A stretch of 8,944 nucleotides of DNA, taken from NCBI GenBank assembly GCA_025451135.1, contig JANWKW010000148.1, forward strand, positions 1-8,944, in the 5' to 3' direction. The translations under genes were made by a program, and so were the position numbers. This document shows, piece after piece, positions 1 to 5,000 of this stretch. Origin of the DNA: Vulcanimicrobiia bacterium (lineage in GTDB: Bacteria > Vulcanimicrobiota > Vulcanimicrobiia > Vulcanimicrobiales > Vulcanimicrobiaceae). The notes beneath the pieces are model-generated. The model had not been told where the DNA came from. It saw only the letters and a list, made by a program, of their open reading frames with translations, and did no database searches. Position 1 is the first letter of the stretch, and every line of letters begins with the position of its first letter.

Positions 1-546
1 TCGGATCCACGCGCGGACGACCTGGCGCTCGAGCGTGCCTTTGCGGCCCGCGAGCGCTGGGCGTTCGACGAGGCGTACGCTCGCTTTGCGGGCTTGCTCT
101 ACTCGGCCGCCTACAACGTGCTGCACGCGCGCGAAGACGCCGAGGATTGCGTGCACGACGCGCTGCTGCGCGTGTGGAACAACCCGTCCGCCTACACGAC
201 CGAGCGCGGGACGCTGCGCAGCTTCCTGGCGGTGTGCGTCCGCAACGCCGCGATCTCGCGCGTGCGCGCGATGCAGACGCGCGCCGGCGCGCAGCGGCGC
301 GCCGCGATCGAACCGGAAGCCGAGTACGTCGAGTTCCCCGACGTGATCGAGCAAGCGCGCCTGCGCGCGGCGATCGCGGCCCTGCCCGACGAACAGCGCG
401 AGCCGTTGCTGCTCGCCTACTACGGATACAAGACCCACGTCGAGATCGCGGAGGCGCTCGCCACCCCGCTCGGCACGATCAAGAGCCGCATCGCTCAAGC
501 GGTGCGCCGACTCGGACACGCGATGCAGCCGGGAGCCGCAGTATGA
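1..546 (+). CDS. ECF-type RNA polymerase sigma factor (SigK-like), 5'-partial
   Basis: Alternative sigma factor that would direct RNA polymerase to a stress or envelope regulon. The frame is open from base 1, so the true start lies upstream and 181 residues are visible. Region 2 spans about residues 22-90, with the FDEAY opening, the acidic D-A-E-D-C-V-H-D-A-L-L-R-V-W helix and a T-L-R-S-F-L stretch typical of the -10-binding helices. Region 4 spans about 120-178, with A-L-P-D-E-Q-R-E-P-L-L-L-A-Y-Y, then the helix-turn-helix V-E-I-A-E-A-L and G-T-I-K-S-R-I that reads the -35 element. A linker of about 25 residues separates them and there is no region 3, as expected for the ECF class. Its stop overlaps the start of the downstream anti-sigma gene by 4 bp (ATGA), so the two are translationally coupled and presumably antagonists. 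Assignment to the SigK subgroup rests mainly on that partner and is inference. Confidence 0.93.
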   Translation, partial: SDPRADDLALERAFAARERWAFDEAYARFAGLLYSAAYNVLHAREDAEDCVHDALLRVWNNPSAYTTERGTLRSFLAVCVRNAAISRVRAMQTRAGAQRRAAIEPEAEYVEFPDVIEQARLRAAIAALPDEQREPLLLAYYGYKTHVEIAEALATPLGTIKSRIAQAVRRLGHAMQPGAAV

Positions 547-1169
547 ACCATATCGACGACGCGGCCGCGCTCTACGCGCTCGGCGCGCTCGACGAGCTCG
601 ATCGGCGCCGGGTCGACGCCCACGTCGCGACCTGCGCGGCCTGCGCGCACGCGCTCGGCGAGGCGGAACGGGCGGTAACGAACGCGATCGAGGCCGATCC
701 GCCGTACGAGCCGTCGCCCGCGCTGCGCGCGCGGCTGAGCGCGTCGCTCGACGCCGCGCGGCCGGCGGCCCGGGCCGCGACGGTTCCGCGCGCGTGGTTC
801 GCGATCGCCGCGGCCTTCGCGATCCTGGCCTTGCCGATCGGATTCCTGACGCGCGGGTCGATGGCGCCGCCGGGCGACGCGCAGTTCGCCGACGCGAGCT
901 TCCGGATGATGAAGCTCCAGGCCGTCGCGACCAGCGCGCACGTGACGTATGCCAAGACCGGCGATTTCTACGCCGTGATGGTCAAGCACCCGATGCGCCC
1001 GCTGCGCGTGGCCTACGTCCACCCGGATGGGACGATGGAGACGATCGGCACGGTCGAGACGCACGGCGACGTGGGCGTGGCGATCATGCCGATCGACCAC
1101 AAGATGCGCGAGCTCGCCCTGCTCGACGGCGGAACCGTCGTGGCCGAGGCCGACCTGGCGTTCAATTAA
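543..1169 (+). CDS. Membrane anti-sigma factor, RskA-like
   Basis: Predicted to hold the adjacent sigma factor inactive at the membrane until proteolysis or a signal releases it. The protein has 208 residues. The N-terminus is a short helical anti-sigma domain with a zinc-binding ZAS motif H27-x3-C31-x2-C34. After a proline/alanine-rich linker there is one hydrophobic segment at about 84-102 (A-W-F-A-I-A-A-A-F-A-I-L-A-L-P-I-G-F-L), so the N-terminus is cytoplasmic and about 105 residues lie outside. The outer part resembles the RskA C-terminal domain: a beta-rich stretch with G-D-F-Y-A-V-M-V, R-V-A-Y-V-H-P-D-G and a final T-V-V-A-E-A-D-L-A-F. ATG 543 was chosen because it sits in the ATGA overlap with the sigma gene and starts directly at the conserved domain. 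The longer open frame upstream runs through the sigma gene and is not used. The signal sensed is unknown. Confidence 0.9.
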   Translation: MNHIDDAAALYALGALDELDRRRVDAHVATCAACAHALGEAERAVTNAIEADPPYEPSPALRARLSASLDAARPAARAATVPRAWFAIAAAFAILALPIGFLTRGSMAPPGDAQFADASFRMMKLQAVATSAHVTYAKTGDFYAVMVKHPMRPLRVAYVHPDGTMETIGTVETHGDVGVAIMPIDHKMRELALLDGGTVVAEADLAFN

Positions 1170-1178
1170 AAAGGCGAA

Positions 1179-1192
1179 GCGGGGGCGCCCGC
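1179..1192 (+). other. Short GC hairpin between anti-sigma gene and next gene
   Basis: GCGGG, a GGCG loop, then CCCGC: a perfect 5-bp stem in the 36-bp gap after the anti-sigma stop. No T-run follows, so it is not a standard intrinsic terminator. It may slow transcription or simply reflect base composition. Confidence 0.25.
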
Positions 1193-1205
1193 AGTAGGTC
1201 CCCCC

Positions 1206-1772
1206 ATGCGACTCGTGCCGGGGATCGCGGCGTTCTGCGCCGCCGCGACGTTCGGAATGCAGTTCTTCCTCGAATGGCGCGAGAGCGGCGGCGATCTCGA
1301 TGCGCGCGCGCTCGTGCTGGCGGCGGTCGCCCTGGCCTCGCTGCTCGTCGCGATCGCATCCGCACGGCTCTTCCGCGGTGCGTCGAGCACCCGGGATCTC
1401 AAGCGAAGCGTCGCCCTGTCCGTTCGCGAGCTTCCCTTCGCCGGTCGCGGTCCGGGCTTCGTCGGACTGGTCTGGGCGGCCGGGCTGGCGTTGGCGTTCC
1501 TGGCGCATGCCGGCGAAGGCGGGCTCGACGGCGGCGATCTGGTGGCGTGGCTGTGCGGCGCGTCGCTCATCGCGCTGTGCGCGGCCATCGTCGCGTGGTT
1601 CGCGGTCCGGGCGCTGCCCGCACTCGCAGCTCGACTCGCAACCCGGTTCGCCGGCGTCAGCGCTCCCGCGCACCGCATCGCCGGCATCGCCCGGGCCGTC
1701 GCGCGCATCGAACGCCGCGACGCGTGGCCGCCCAAGCTCTTCAATCGGCCGCCGCCGCTCCTCCAAGCCTAG
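1206..1772 (+). CDS. Unknown integral membrane protein, four predicted TM helices
   Basis: I do not recognise this 188-residue protein. Hydrophobic segments lie at about 3-22, 33-55, 85-104 and 112-135. A basic, polar loop (R54 to R81, with S-T-R-D-L-K-R-S) separates helices 2 and 3. The last 50 residues are a basic, alanine-rich tail ending in R-P-P-P-L-L-Q-A. By the positive-inside rule the loop and tail should both be cytoplasmic, which fits four helices with both ends inside. Three cysteines fall within or beside helices (C11, C117, C125). Codon use is GC3-rich like its neighbours, which supports a real gene. The start ATG 1206 follows only a weak AGG at 1196-1198. It lies 36 bp after the anti-sigma gene on the same strand, so it could be co-transcribed and belong to the sigma regulon. 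That is inference from position. Confidence 0.72.
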   Translation: MRLVPGIAAFCAAATFGMQFFLEWRESGGDLDARALVLAAVALASLLVAIASARLFRGASSTRDLKRSVALSVRELPFAGRGPGFVGLVWAAGLALAFLAHAGEGGLDGGDLVAWLCGASLIALCAAIVAWFAVRALPALAARLATRFAGVSAPAHRIAGIARAVARIERRDAWPPKLFNRPPPLLQA

Positions 1773-1803
1773 CACCGCTCGTCAGCAACGCTATCGATCG
1801 GAT

Positions 1804-1819
1804 ACCGGCACGCGCCGGT
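1804..1819 (+). other. Inverted repeat upstream of small gene
   Basis: ACCGGC, ACGC loop, GCCGGT: a perfect 6-bp stem in the 72-bp gap between the membrane-protein stop and the small gene at 1845. There is no T-run. It could be an operator or a weak Rho-type stop signal, and the evidence does not choose between them. Confidence 0.3.
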
Positions 1820-1831
1820 CCGGTCCGCTTT

Positions 1832-1835
1832 GGAG
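1832..1835 (+). promoter_or_regulatory. Ribosome binding site deciding GTG start at 1845
   Basis: GGAG lies 9 nt before GTG 1845. The alternative TTG at 1830 would overlap this site and has no Shine-Dalgarno of its own, so GTG is preferred. Confidence 0.5.
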
Positions 1836-1844
1836 CAACCCGAC

Positions 1845-2042
1845 GTGAACGTCACCCACTTGCATCCCGGGGATCCGGTGCGCATACGCGCCGTCCGCGG
1901 GACCATCCAACGGATCCTGGTCGCCGTCGAAGGCGAGATGATCCTGGCCTGTACCGCCGACGAATACGAACTCGCGCAAGACGAGCACCGCGCGCCGTAC
2001 ACGCGCGCGTACCGTCAGCGCGACGTCATCCAGGCCGACTAG
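1845..2042 (+). CDS. Small conserved-looking protein of unknown function
   Basis: Not recognised. From the preferred GTG the product is 65 residues, beginning M-N-V-T-H-L-H-P-G-D-P-V-R-I-R-A-V-R-G. The first half reads as a small beta-barrel-like domain (G-D-P-V-R-I then T-I-Q-R-I-L-V-A-V-E-G-E-M-I-L-A). The second half is polar and charged, with D-E-Y-E-L-A-Q-D-E-H and Y-T-R-A-Y-R-Q-R-D-V-I-Q-A-D. There is one cysteine, no signal peptide and no TM helix, so it is probably cytoplasmic. Third codon positions are strongly G/C, which supports real coding despite the length. A TTG at 1830 would add five residues. It converges on arsC: the two stop codons share the palindrome CTAG at 2039-2042, so nothing separates the two genes. 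Function is open. Confidence 0.62.
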   Translation: MNVTHLHPGDPVRIRAVRGTIQRILVAVEGEMILACTADEYELAQDEHRAPYTRAYRQRDVIQAD

Positions 2043-2449
2043 CCCCCTTGCGAGCCGCGGAGAAGATCGTCTCGTAAGGCGCGAACGCGCGCCTTCGTCA
2101 ACTCGCGGATCTCGCGGACGCGCTCCGGAGACTGACCTTTGGGATCGGGCAGGCCCCAGTCGTCGTCGATGCGCGGCACGCCGGTGACGTCGCAGCCCAT
2201 CGTGATGATGCGGTCGGCGCGCGCCGCGACCGCCGGGTCGAGCAGCTTCGGGCGCGCCTGCGAGATGTCGACGCCGTCCTCGGCCATCGCGGCGACCACG
2301 CCGGGGTTCGGTGCGTCGGCCGCTTCCGTTCCGGCCGACGCGACCTCGACCGCTTCGCCGGCGAAGCGGCGCAGATAGGCCTCGGCCATCTGGCTTCGGC
2401 CGGTATTGTGACGGCAGACGAACAGGACGAACGGTCTAGAGGACGACAT
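2039..2449 (-). CDS. arsC: Arsenate reductase ArsC, low-molecular-weight phosphatase type
   Basis: Cytoplasmic enzyme that reduces arsenate to arsenite. At 136 residues it has the usual length for the LMW protein tyrosine phosphatase-like ArsC family. The N-terminal P-loop is C12-R-H-N-T-G-R18-S (C-x5-R-S), followed by Q-M-A-E-A. The S-A-G-T-E stretch at 38-42 and the D102-P103 catalytic acid motif in L-P-D-P-K-G are also present. The second cysteine is C86 in I-T-M-G-C-D. Thioredoxin-linked family members usually carry a third, resolving cysteine a few residues later. Here the expected place reads D-V-T-G-V-P and no other cysteine exists in the protein, so electron transfer may differ. The start ATG 2449 has an AAGGAG 10 nt upstream. 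The gene overlaps aqpS by 14 bp and is last in the arsR-aqpS-arsC operon. A plain tyrosine phosphatase is less likely given this context. Confidence 0.93.
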   Translation of the reverse strand: MSSSRPFVLFVCRHNTGRSQMAEAYLRRFAGEAVEVASAGTEAADAPNPGVVAAMAEDGVDISQARPKLLDPAVAARADRIITMGCDVTGVPRIDDDWGLPDPKGQSPERVREIRELTKARVRALRDDLLRGSQGG

Positions 2450-3113
2450 GGTCGGATCGCTCCTTCGGAGAGAGCCACGCGAACAGCGCGGTGGCGGCGA
2501 GCGCGCCGAAGAATTGCGCGACCACGAACGCGGGAACGTCCGCAGGCCGGATGCCGGCGAACGTATCGGTCAGCGAACGCGCCAGCGTCACCGCCGGATT
2601 GGCGAACGAGGTCGACGACGTGAACCAATACGCGCCGACGATGTACGCGGCGACCGCGAACGGCACGAGCGCGTTCTTCGAGCGGACGCATCCCCAGATG
2701 ACGGCGAGCAGACCGAACGTGGCGACGAACTCGCCGAGCCAGAGCGGGCCGCCGGCGCGCGCGTGATGCGACGGCGCGAACGCCGGCAGACCGAACATCA
2801 GATCGGCGATCGCCGTGCCGGCCAGCGCTCCGCCGACCTGCGCTGCGAGGTACCAGGGCACGTCGCGCCACGGCATGCCGCGCTGCCACGCATCGCAGAG
2901 CGTCACCGCCGGATTGAAGTGCGCGCCCGAGATCGGTCCGAACGCGACGACCAGGCAGAATAGCACGCCGCCGGTCGCAAACGCGTTTGCGAGCAGGGCG
3001 AGCGCCGCGTTGCCGCCGCTCAGGCGTTCGGCCATGATGCCGGAGCCGACGACCGCCGCCAGCAAGAGCGTCGAGCCGAGGCCCTCGGCCGCCGCGCGCT
3101 TCGCGATCGTCAT
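2436..3113 (-). CDS. aqpS: Aquaglyceroporin of the arsenic operon (AqpS type)
   Basis: Inner-membrane channel of the MIP/aquaporin family, 225 residues, with six hydrophobic helices and two re-entrant NPA loops. NPA-1 is at 67-69 in G-A-H-F-N-P-A-V-T-L and NPA-2 at 172-174 in S-F-A-N-P-A-V-T-L-A-R-S. The internal repeat of the family is visible in the two N-P-A-V-T-L halves. The selectivity-filter arginine that normally follows the second NPA is V175 here, which should widen the pore and remove a positive charge. Placement between arsR and arsC matches the aqpS arrangement known from Sinorhizobium meliloti, where arsenite made by ArsC leaves down its gradient through the channel. No ArsB or Acr3 pump is present in the window. 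The start ATG overlaps the arsR stop (ATGA) and follows GGAGAAAG. Transport of arsenite rather than another small solute is inferred from context. Confidence 0.9.
   Translation of the reverse strand: MTIAKRAAAEGLGSTLLLAAVVGSGIMAERLSGGNAALALLANAFATGGVLFCLVVAFGPISGAHFNPAVTLCDAWQRGMPWRDVPWYLAAQVGGALAGTAIADLMFGLPAFAPSHHARAGGPLWLGEFVATFGLLAVIWGCVRSKNALVPFAVAAYIVGAYWFTSSTSFANPAVTLARSLTDTFAGIRPADVPAFVVAQFFGALAATALFAWLSPKERSDHVVL
2460..2465 (-). promoter_or_regulatory. Ribosome binding site of arsC
   Basis: AAGGAG on the minus strand, 10 nt before ATG 2449 and inside the end of aqpS. It is one of the strongest Shine-Dalgarno sequences in the window and fixes the arsC start. Confidence 0.65.
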
Positions 3114-3442
3114 GCGGGAGCTTTCTCCGGGACGACGGCGTGGAGCGCGCGCGTCAGACGTTCGCGCGCGTCGGGAGCGAGCCGGTAATAGACCCAGGTG
3201 CCACGGCGCTCGCCGACGACGAGGCCGACGTCGCGCAGGATCTTCAGATGATGCGAGACGGCCGGCTGGTTGAGCGGCAGCGCGTCGGTGAAATCGCAGA
3301 CGCAGACGTCGTCGGCGCTGCGGGCCAGGGTCGCGAGGATCGTCAGGCGATGCGGGTCGGCAGCCGCCTTGAGCAGTGCGGCCGGCTCCTCGAAGTCGTC
3401 CGCGACGATTTCGGCCGGCGGGCAGCAGCGTTGCATCGACAT
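3110..3442 (-). CDS. arsR: ArsR/SmtB-family arsenite-responsive repressor
   Basis: Dimeric winged-helix repressor expected to block the operon until arsenite binds. It has 110 residues. After D29-P30-H31-R32-L33 and the helix I-L-A-T-L-A, the metal-site helix reads V46-C47-V48-C49-D50, matching the C-V-C-D motif of classical ArsR. The recognition helix is L-N-Q-P-A-V-S-H-H-L-K-I-L at 57-69, and the wing is G-E-R-R-G-T-W-V-Y-Y-R-L at about 77-88. A second cysteine pair, C6-C7, lies near the N-terminus. A vicinal pair plus the cysteine(s) of the C-V-C-D helix recalls the arsenite site described for Corynebacterium glutamicum ArsR. The start ATG 3442 is placed exactly where a strong promoter would begin transcription. 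A second in-frame ATG at 3436 (residue 3) is possible. The stop overlaps the aqpS start by 4 bp. Confidence 0.93.
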   Translation of the reverse strand: MSMQRCCPPAEIVADDFEEPAALLKAAADPHRLTILATLARSADDVCVCDFTDALPLNQPAVSHHLKILRDVGLVVGERRGTWVYYRLAPDARERLTRALHAVVPEKAPA

Positions 3443-3444
3443 AC

Positions 3445-3468
3445 TTCGATGCTATGCGTTGAATCGAA
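3445..3468. promoter_or_regulatory. Candidate ArsR operator
   Basis: TTCGAT, 12 nt, ATCGAA: a perfect 6-bp inverted repeat that covers the -10 box and most of the spacer of the arsR promoter, where a repressor would block polymerase. A second possible dyad, TTGA-N11-TCAA at 3459-3477, overlaps the -35 box. Which one ArsR uses cannot be told from sequence. Confidence 0.5.
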
Positions 3469-3477
3469 AATTGTCAA
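3449..3477 (-). promoter_or_regulatory. Sigma-70 promoter of arsR-aqpS-arsC
   Basis: On the minus strand TTGACA (3477-3472) is followed by a 17-nt spacer and TAGCAT (3454-3449). The -35 box is a perfect consensus match and the -10 matches at 4 of 6 bases. It lies in the 37-bp gap between the usp stop and arsR, a conspicuously AT-rich patch. Only 6 nt separate the -10 from ATG 3442, so the transcript would begin at or next to the A of the start codon. Confidence 0.8.
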
Positions 3478-3479
3478 TA

Positions 3480-3920
3480 TTACGTGGTATCGTGGACGAT
3501 CAGCGTCGGGCAGGGCGCCTCGCGTGTCACGCCCTCGGCGACGCTTCCGGCGATGAAGCGGGAGACGCCCTTGCGCCCGTGACTTCCGATCACGATCAGA
3601 TCGGCGTGCCGGCGACGCGCGAGGTCGAGCAGCGTCGCGATCGGCGGCCCCTCGAGGACCAGGCCGTCGGCCGGCACGCCCGCCGCGATCGCCTTGACGC
3701 CGGCATCGTCGATCAGGCGATGGGCGTCCTCGGTCATCGCTTCCAAGAAGGGCTGGATGCTGCCCATCGGGTCCACGGCGGGCGCGCACGCCTCGACCGG
3801 ATCGACCACGGTCGCGATCGTCAGCCGCGATTTGTGGACGAGCGCCAGGTCGAGAGCGATCGCGAGCGCGCGCTGTGCGCAATCGGAACCGTCGAGCGCG
3901 ATCACGATCGACGCGAACAT
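3480..3920 (-). CDS. Universal stress protein, ATP-binding UspA type
   Basis: Single-domain Usp of 146 residues, the usual length. The N-terminus S-I-V-I-A-L-D10-G-S-D carries the adenine-contacting aspartate. Near the C-terminus the nucleotide motif G112-x2-G115-x9-G125-S126 is complete, so this should be the ATP-binding class. The protein ends in the typical strand C-P-T-L-I-V-H-D. It is cytoplasmic and usually dimeric; Usp proteins act as stress-induced nucleotide switches, and the target here is unknown. Start ATG 3920 is 3 nt after the stop of the SRPBCC-like gene upstream, with GGAG about 12 nt before it, so it is the third gene of that operon. The stop codon (3482-3480) lies 2 bp from the arsR -35 box and no terminator separates them, so read-through into the arsenic operon is possible. 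Confidence 0.92.
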   Translation of the reverse strand: MFASIVIALDGSDCAQRALAIALDLALVHKSRLTIATVVDPVEACAPAVDPMGSIQPFLEAMTEDAHRLIDDAGVKAIAAGVPADGLVLEGPPIATLLDLARRRHADLIVIGSHGRKGVSRFIAGSVAEGVTREAPCPTLIVHDTT

Positions 3921-3923
3921 CGG

Positions 3924-4424
3924 CTACCGTTCTCCGATGGCGCGGCCCGCGACGTCGGCCCGCTGCTCGCGCTCGACGCGGGCGACGATCTCGTGCGCCA
4001 GCCACGTGATGAAGCGTTCGAGCGACGCGTCTGCGGCGTGGTGCAGGAACGTCGCATCGACGAATTGTCCGGCCGCGCCGAACGGCACGCTGTACGCGCC
4101 TTGGAGCCAGAGCTCCGATCCGGAGTCGCGCATGGGCGAGACGCTGATCGAACCCGCGAACGTCGGGAAGAGCTTGGTCGTAGCGGTCGCGGCGATAGCG
4201 AGCTCGCATTCGTACCGTTGCGGCTGCGCCTCTGCCGCGAGCGTCACCGGCACGCTCAACTCGCCCGCGCCGGGCACGCCGATCCGGTCGAATCCGAGCG
4301 AGAGAGCCGCCCGTTCGTACGGCGCTTCGTGTCGCGAGAGCGCGCGCAGGATGGCGAGCATCGCTTCGAGCGCGAGCGGTCCGGGAACCGCCATCGGCCG
4401 AGAGCGTTCGATGCGCACGCTCAC
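3924..4424 (-). CDS. SRPBCC-like family protein, paralogue 1 (divergent member)
   Basis: 166 residues, function unknown. It shares a core with the next two SRPBCC-like genes in this window: F86-P-T-F-A-G91, then about 13 residues later E-L-W-L-Q-G-A-Y-S-V-P-F-G-A-A-G-Q-F-V-D (104-123) and a long C-terminal helix with L-E-R-F-I-T-W-L-A-H-E-I. This order (strands, then a G-x-Y-x-x-P-x-G-x-x-G turn, then a helix) fits the helix-grip fold of SRPBCC/START-like ligand-binding proteins. It lacks the W-x-P-x-G-x-G-P stretch that precedes the core in the other two, so it is the most diverged. There is no signal peptide and no TM helix. The start is GTG 4424 in a GTGA overlap with the upstream gene. 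It sits between that paralogue and a universal stress protein, suggesting shared expression. The ligand, if any, is unknown. Fold assignment is by motif pattern only. Confidence 0.75.
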   Translation of the reverse strand: MSVRIERSRPMAVPGPLALEAMLAILRALSRHEAPYERAALSLGFDRIGVPGAGELSVPVTLAAEAQPQRYECELAIAATATTKLFPTFAGSISVSPMRDSGSELWLQGAYSVPFGAAGQFVDATFLHHAADASLERFITWLAHEIVARVEREQRADVAGRAIGER

Positions 4425-4897
4425 GACGACGCTCTCTTGGCCGCTTCTTCGGAATGGTAATGTGCGATCAGCCGATCGCCGATCTGCGAGAGCAGGGCCT
4501 TGGCCGTGAGCGTCGCCAAGCGCGCGCCCAACAGCATGTCGAAGGCTTTGCCGGCCGGTCCGAGCGGCGGTTCGTACGTCCCGGCCAGTTCGAGAGCGGA
4601 GACGTTCCAGTCCTCATCCGCCCGCACCGTCAGCGTCCCCGAGAAGGTCGGGAATGGGCCGCCTCCGTGGGGCTGCCAGCACACGTTCCAGGGCTCGTCG
4701 AAATGCATCGGATCGATCGCGCGCGAGACGGAGACGTCGACGTCCTTGGAGACGTCGATGCCTTTGGGCACCGGCGGCGCGACGTGGAGGATCCACTCCA
4801 GTTGGCCGCCGTCGCTCGGGAAGAGCTCGTCCGTCAGGAACTGCTTGGCGAGGCCGTACGGACAGGGTACGAAGTGGCGCTCGGAGATGCTCGTCAT
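4421..4897 (-). CDS. SRPBCC-like family protein, paralogue 2
   Basis: 158 residues from the chosen ATG, function unknown. The central motif is W74-Q-P-H-G-G-G-P-F-P-T-F-S-G87, followed by L-E-L-A-G-T-Y-E-P-P-L-G-P-A-G-K-A-F-D (102-120) and a C-terminal helix from about 122. This is the layout of SRPBCC/START-like domains and is shared with the divergent gene at 5001. An ATG at 4957 would add 20 residues, but ATG 4897 is preferred for two reasons. The N-terminus M-T-S-I-x5-V-x2-P then aligns without gaps with M-T-R-I-x5-V-x2-P of the divergent paralogue, and a -10-like hexamer lies 6 nt before it, inside the longer version. It is cytoplasmic by absence of signal or TM segments. It heads an operon with the next paralogue (4-bp overlap) and a universal stress protein. 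The ligand is unknown. Confidence 0.78.
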   Translation of the reverse strand: MTSISERHFVPCPYGLAKQFLTDELFPSDGGQLEWILHVAPPVPKGIDVSKDVDVSVSRAIDPMHFDEPWNVCWQPHGGGPFPTFSGTLTVRADEDWNVSALELAGTYEPPLGPAGKAFDMLLGARLATLTAKALLSQIGDRLIAHYHSEEAAKRASS

Positions 4898-4903
4898 GCG
4901 CCT

Positions 4904-4909
4904 ATTGTC
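4904..4909 (-). promoter_or_regulatory. Possible -10 element of the SRPBCC/usp operon
   Basis: GACAAT on the minus strand (4 of 6 consensus bases) ends 6 nt before ATG 4897, the same spacing as at arsR. No convincing -35 box is visible 16-18 nt upstream. If used, the mRNA would be leaderless. Confidence 0.4.
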
Positions 4910-4938
4910 GCAGGCCGGGCGGAAAGGACGGTGAAAAT

Positions 4939-4971
4939 CCCGAGAACGGACGCGCACGAGCGTTCCTCGGG
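4939..4971. promoter_or_regulatory. Imperfect dyad between divergent SRPBCC genes
   Basis: CCCGAGAACG (4939-4948) and CGTTCCTCGGG (4961-4971) are inverted copies with one unpaired base and a 12-nt centre. It lies mid-way in the only divergent intergenic region of the window, so a shared operator for both directions is plausible. No T-run follows that would make it a terminator. Confidence 0.4.
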
Positions 4972-4989
4972 GTTTCTCAGTCCTAAGGC

Positions 4990-4995
4990 TACAAT
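4990..4995 (+). promoter_or_regulatory. Likely -10 element of the divergent SRPBCC gene
   Basis: TACAAT, a 5 of 6 match to TATAAT, ends 5 nt before ATG 5001. The bases 16-18 nt upstream do not resemble a -35 box. Transcription would start at about 5001-5002, on the start codon itself, and no Shine-Dalgarno is present. Confidence 0.5.
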
Positions 4996-5000
4996 CGCCT

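Noticed and set aside
94..96. TTG at 94 as the start of the sigma factor
   Set aside because: The same frame is open to base 1 and encodes the conserved beginning of region 2 (F-D-E-A-Y-A-R-F), so the gene enters from outside the window.
1179..1192. Intrinsic terminator after the anti-sigma gene
   Set aside because: The stem is only 5 bp and is followed by GC-rich sequence without a T-run, so I list it only as a hairpin.
495..1775. Long open frame on the minus strand opposite the anti-sigma and membrane-protein genes
   Set aside because: Its translation is Arg/Gly/Glu-rich and low in hydrophobic patterning, typical of antisense to GC3-rich genes, while the + strand genes have clear domains.
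2039..3442. The arsenic operon as a recently inserted island
   Set aside because: Base composition and codon use look the same as in flanking genes, and there are no repeats, tRNA ends or transposase remnants at its edges.
4898..4957. 20-residue N-terminal extension of the SRPBCC-like gene (ATG at 4957)
   Set aside because: The extension is Arg-rich, contains the -10-like box and breaks the ungapped N-terminal match with the paralogue at 5001.
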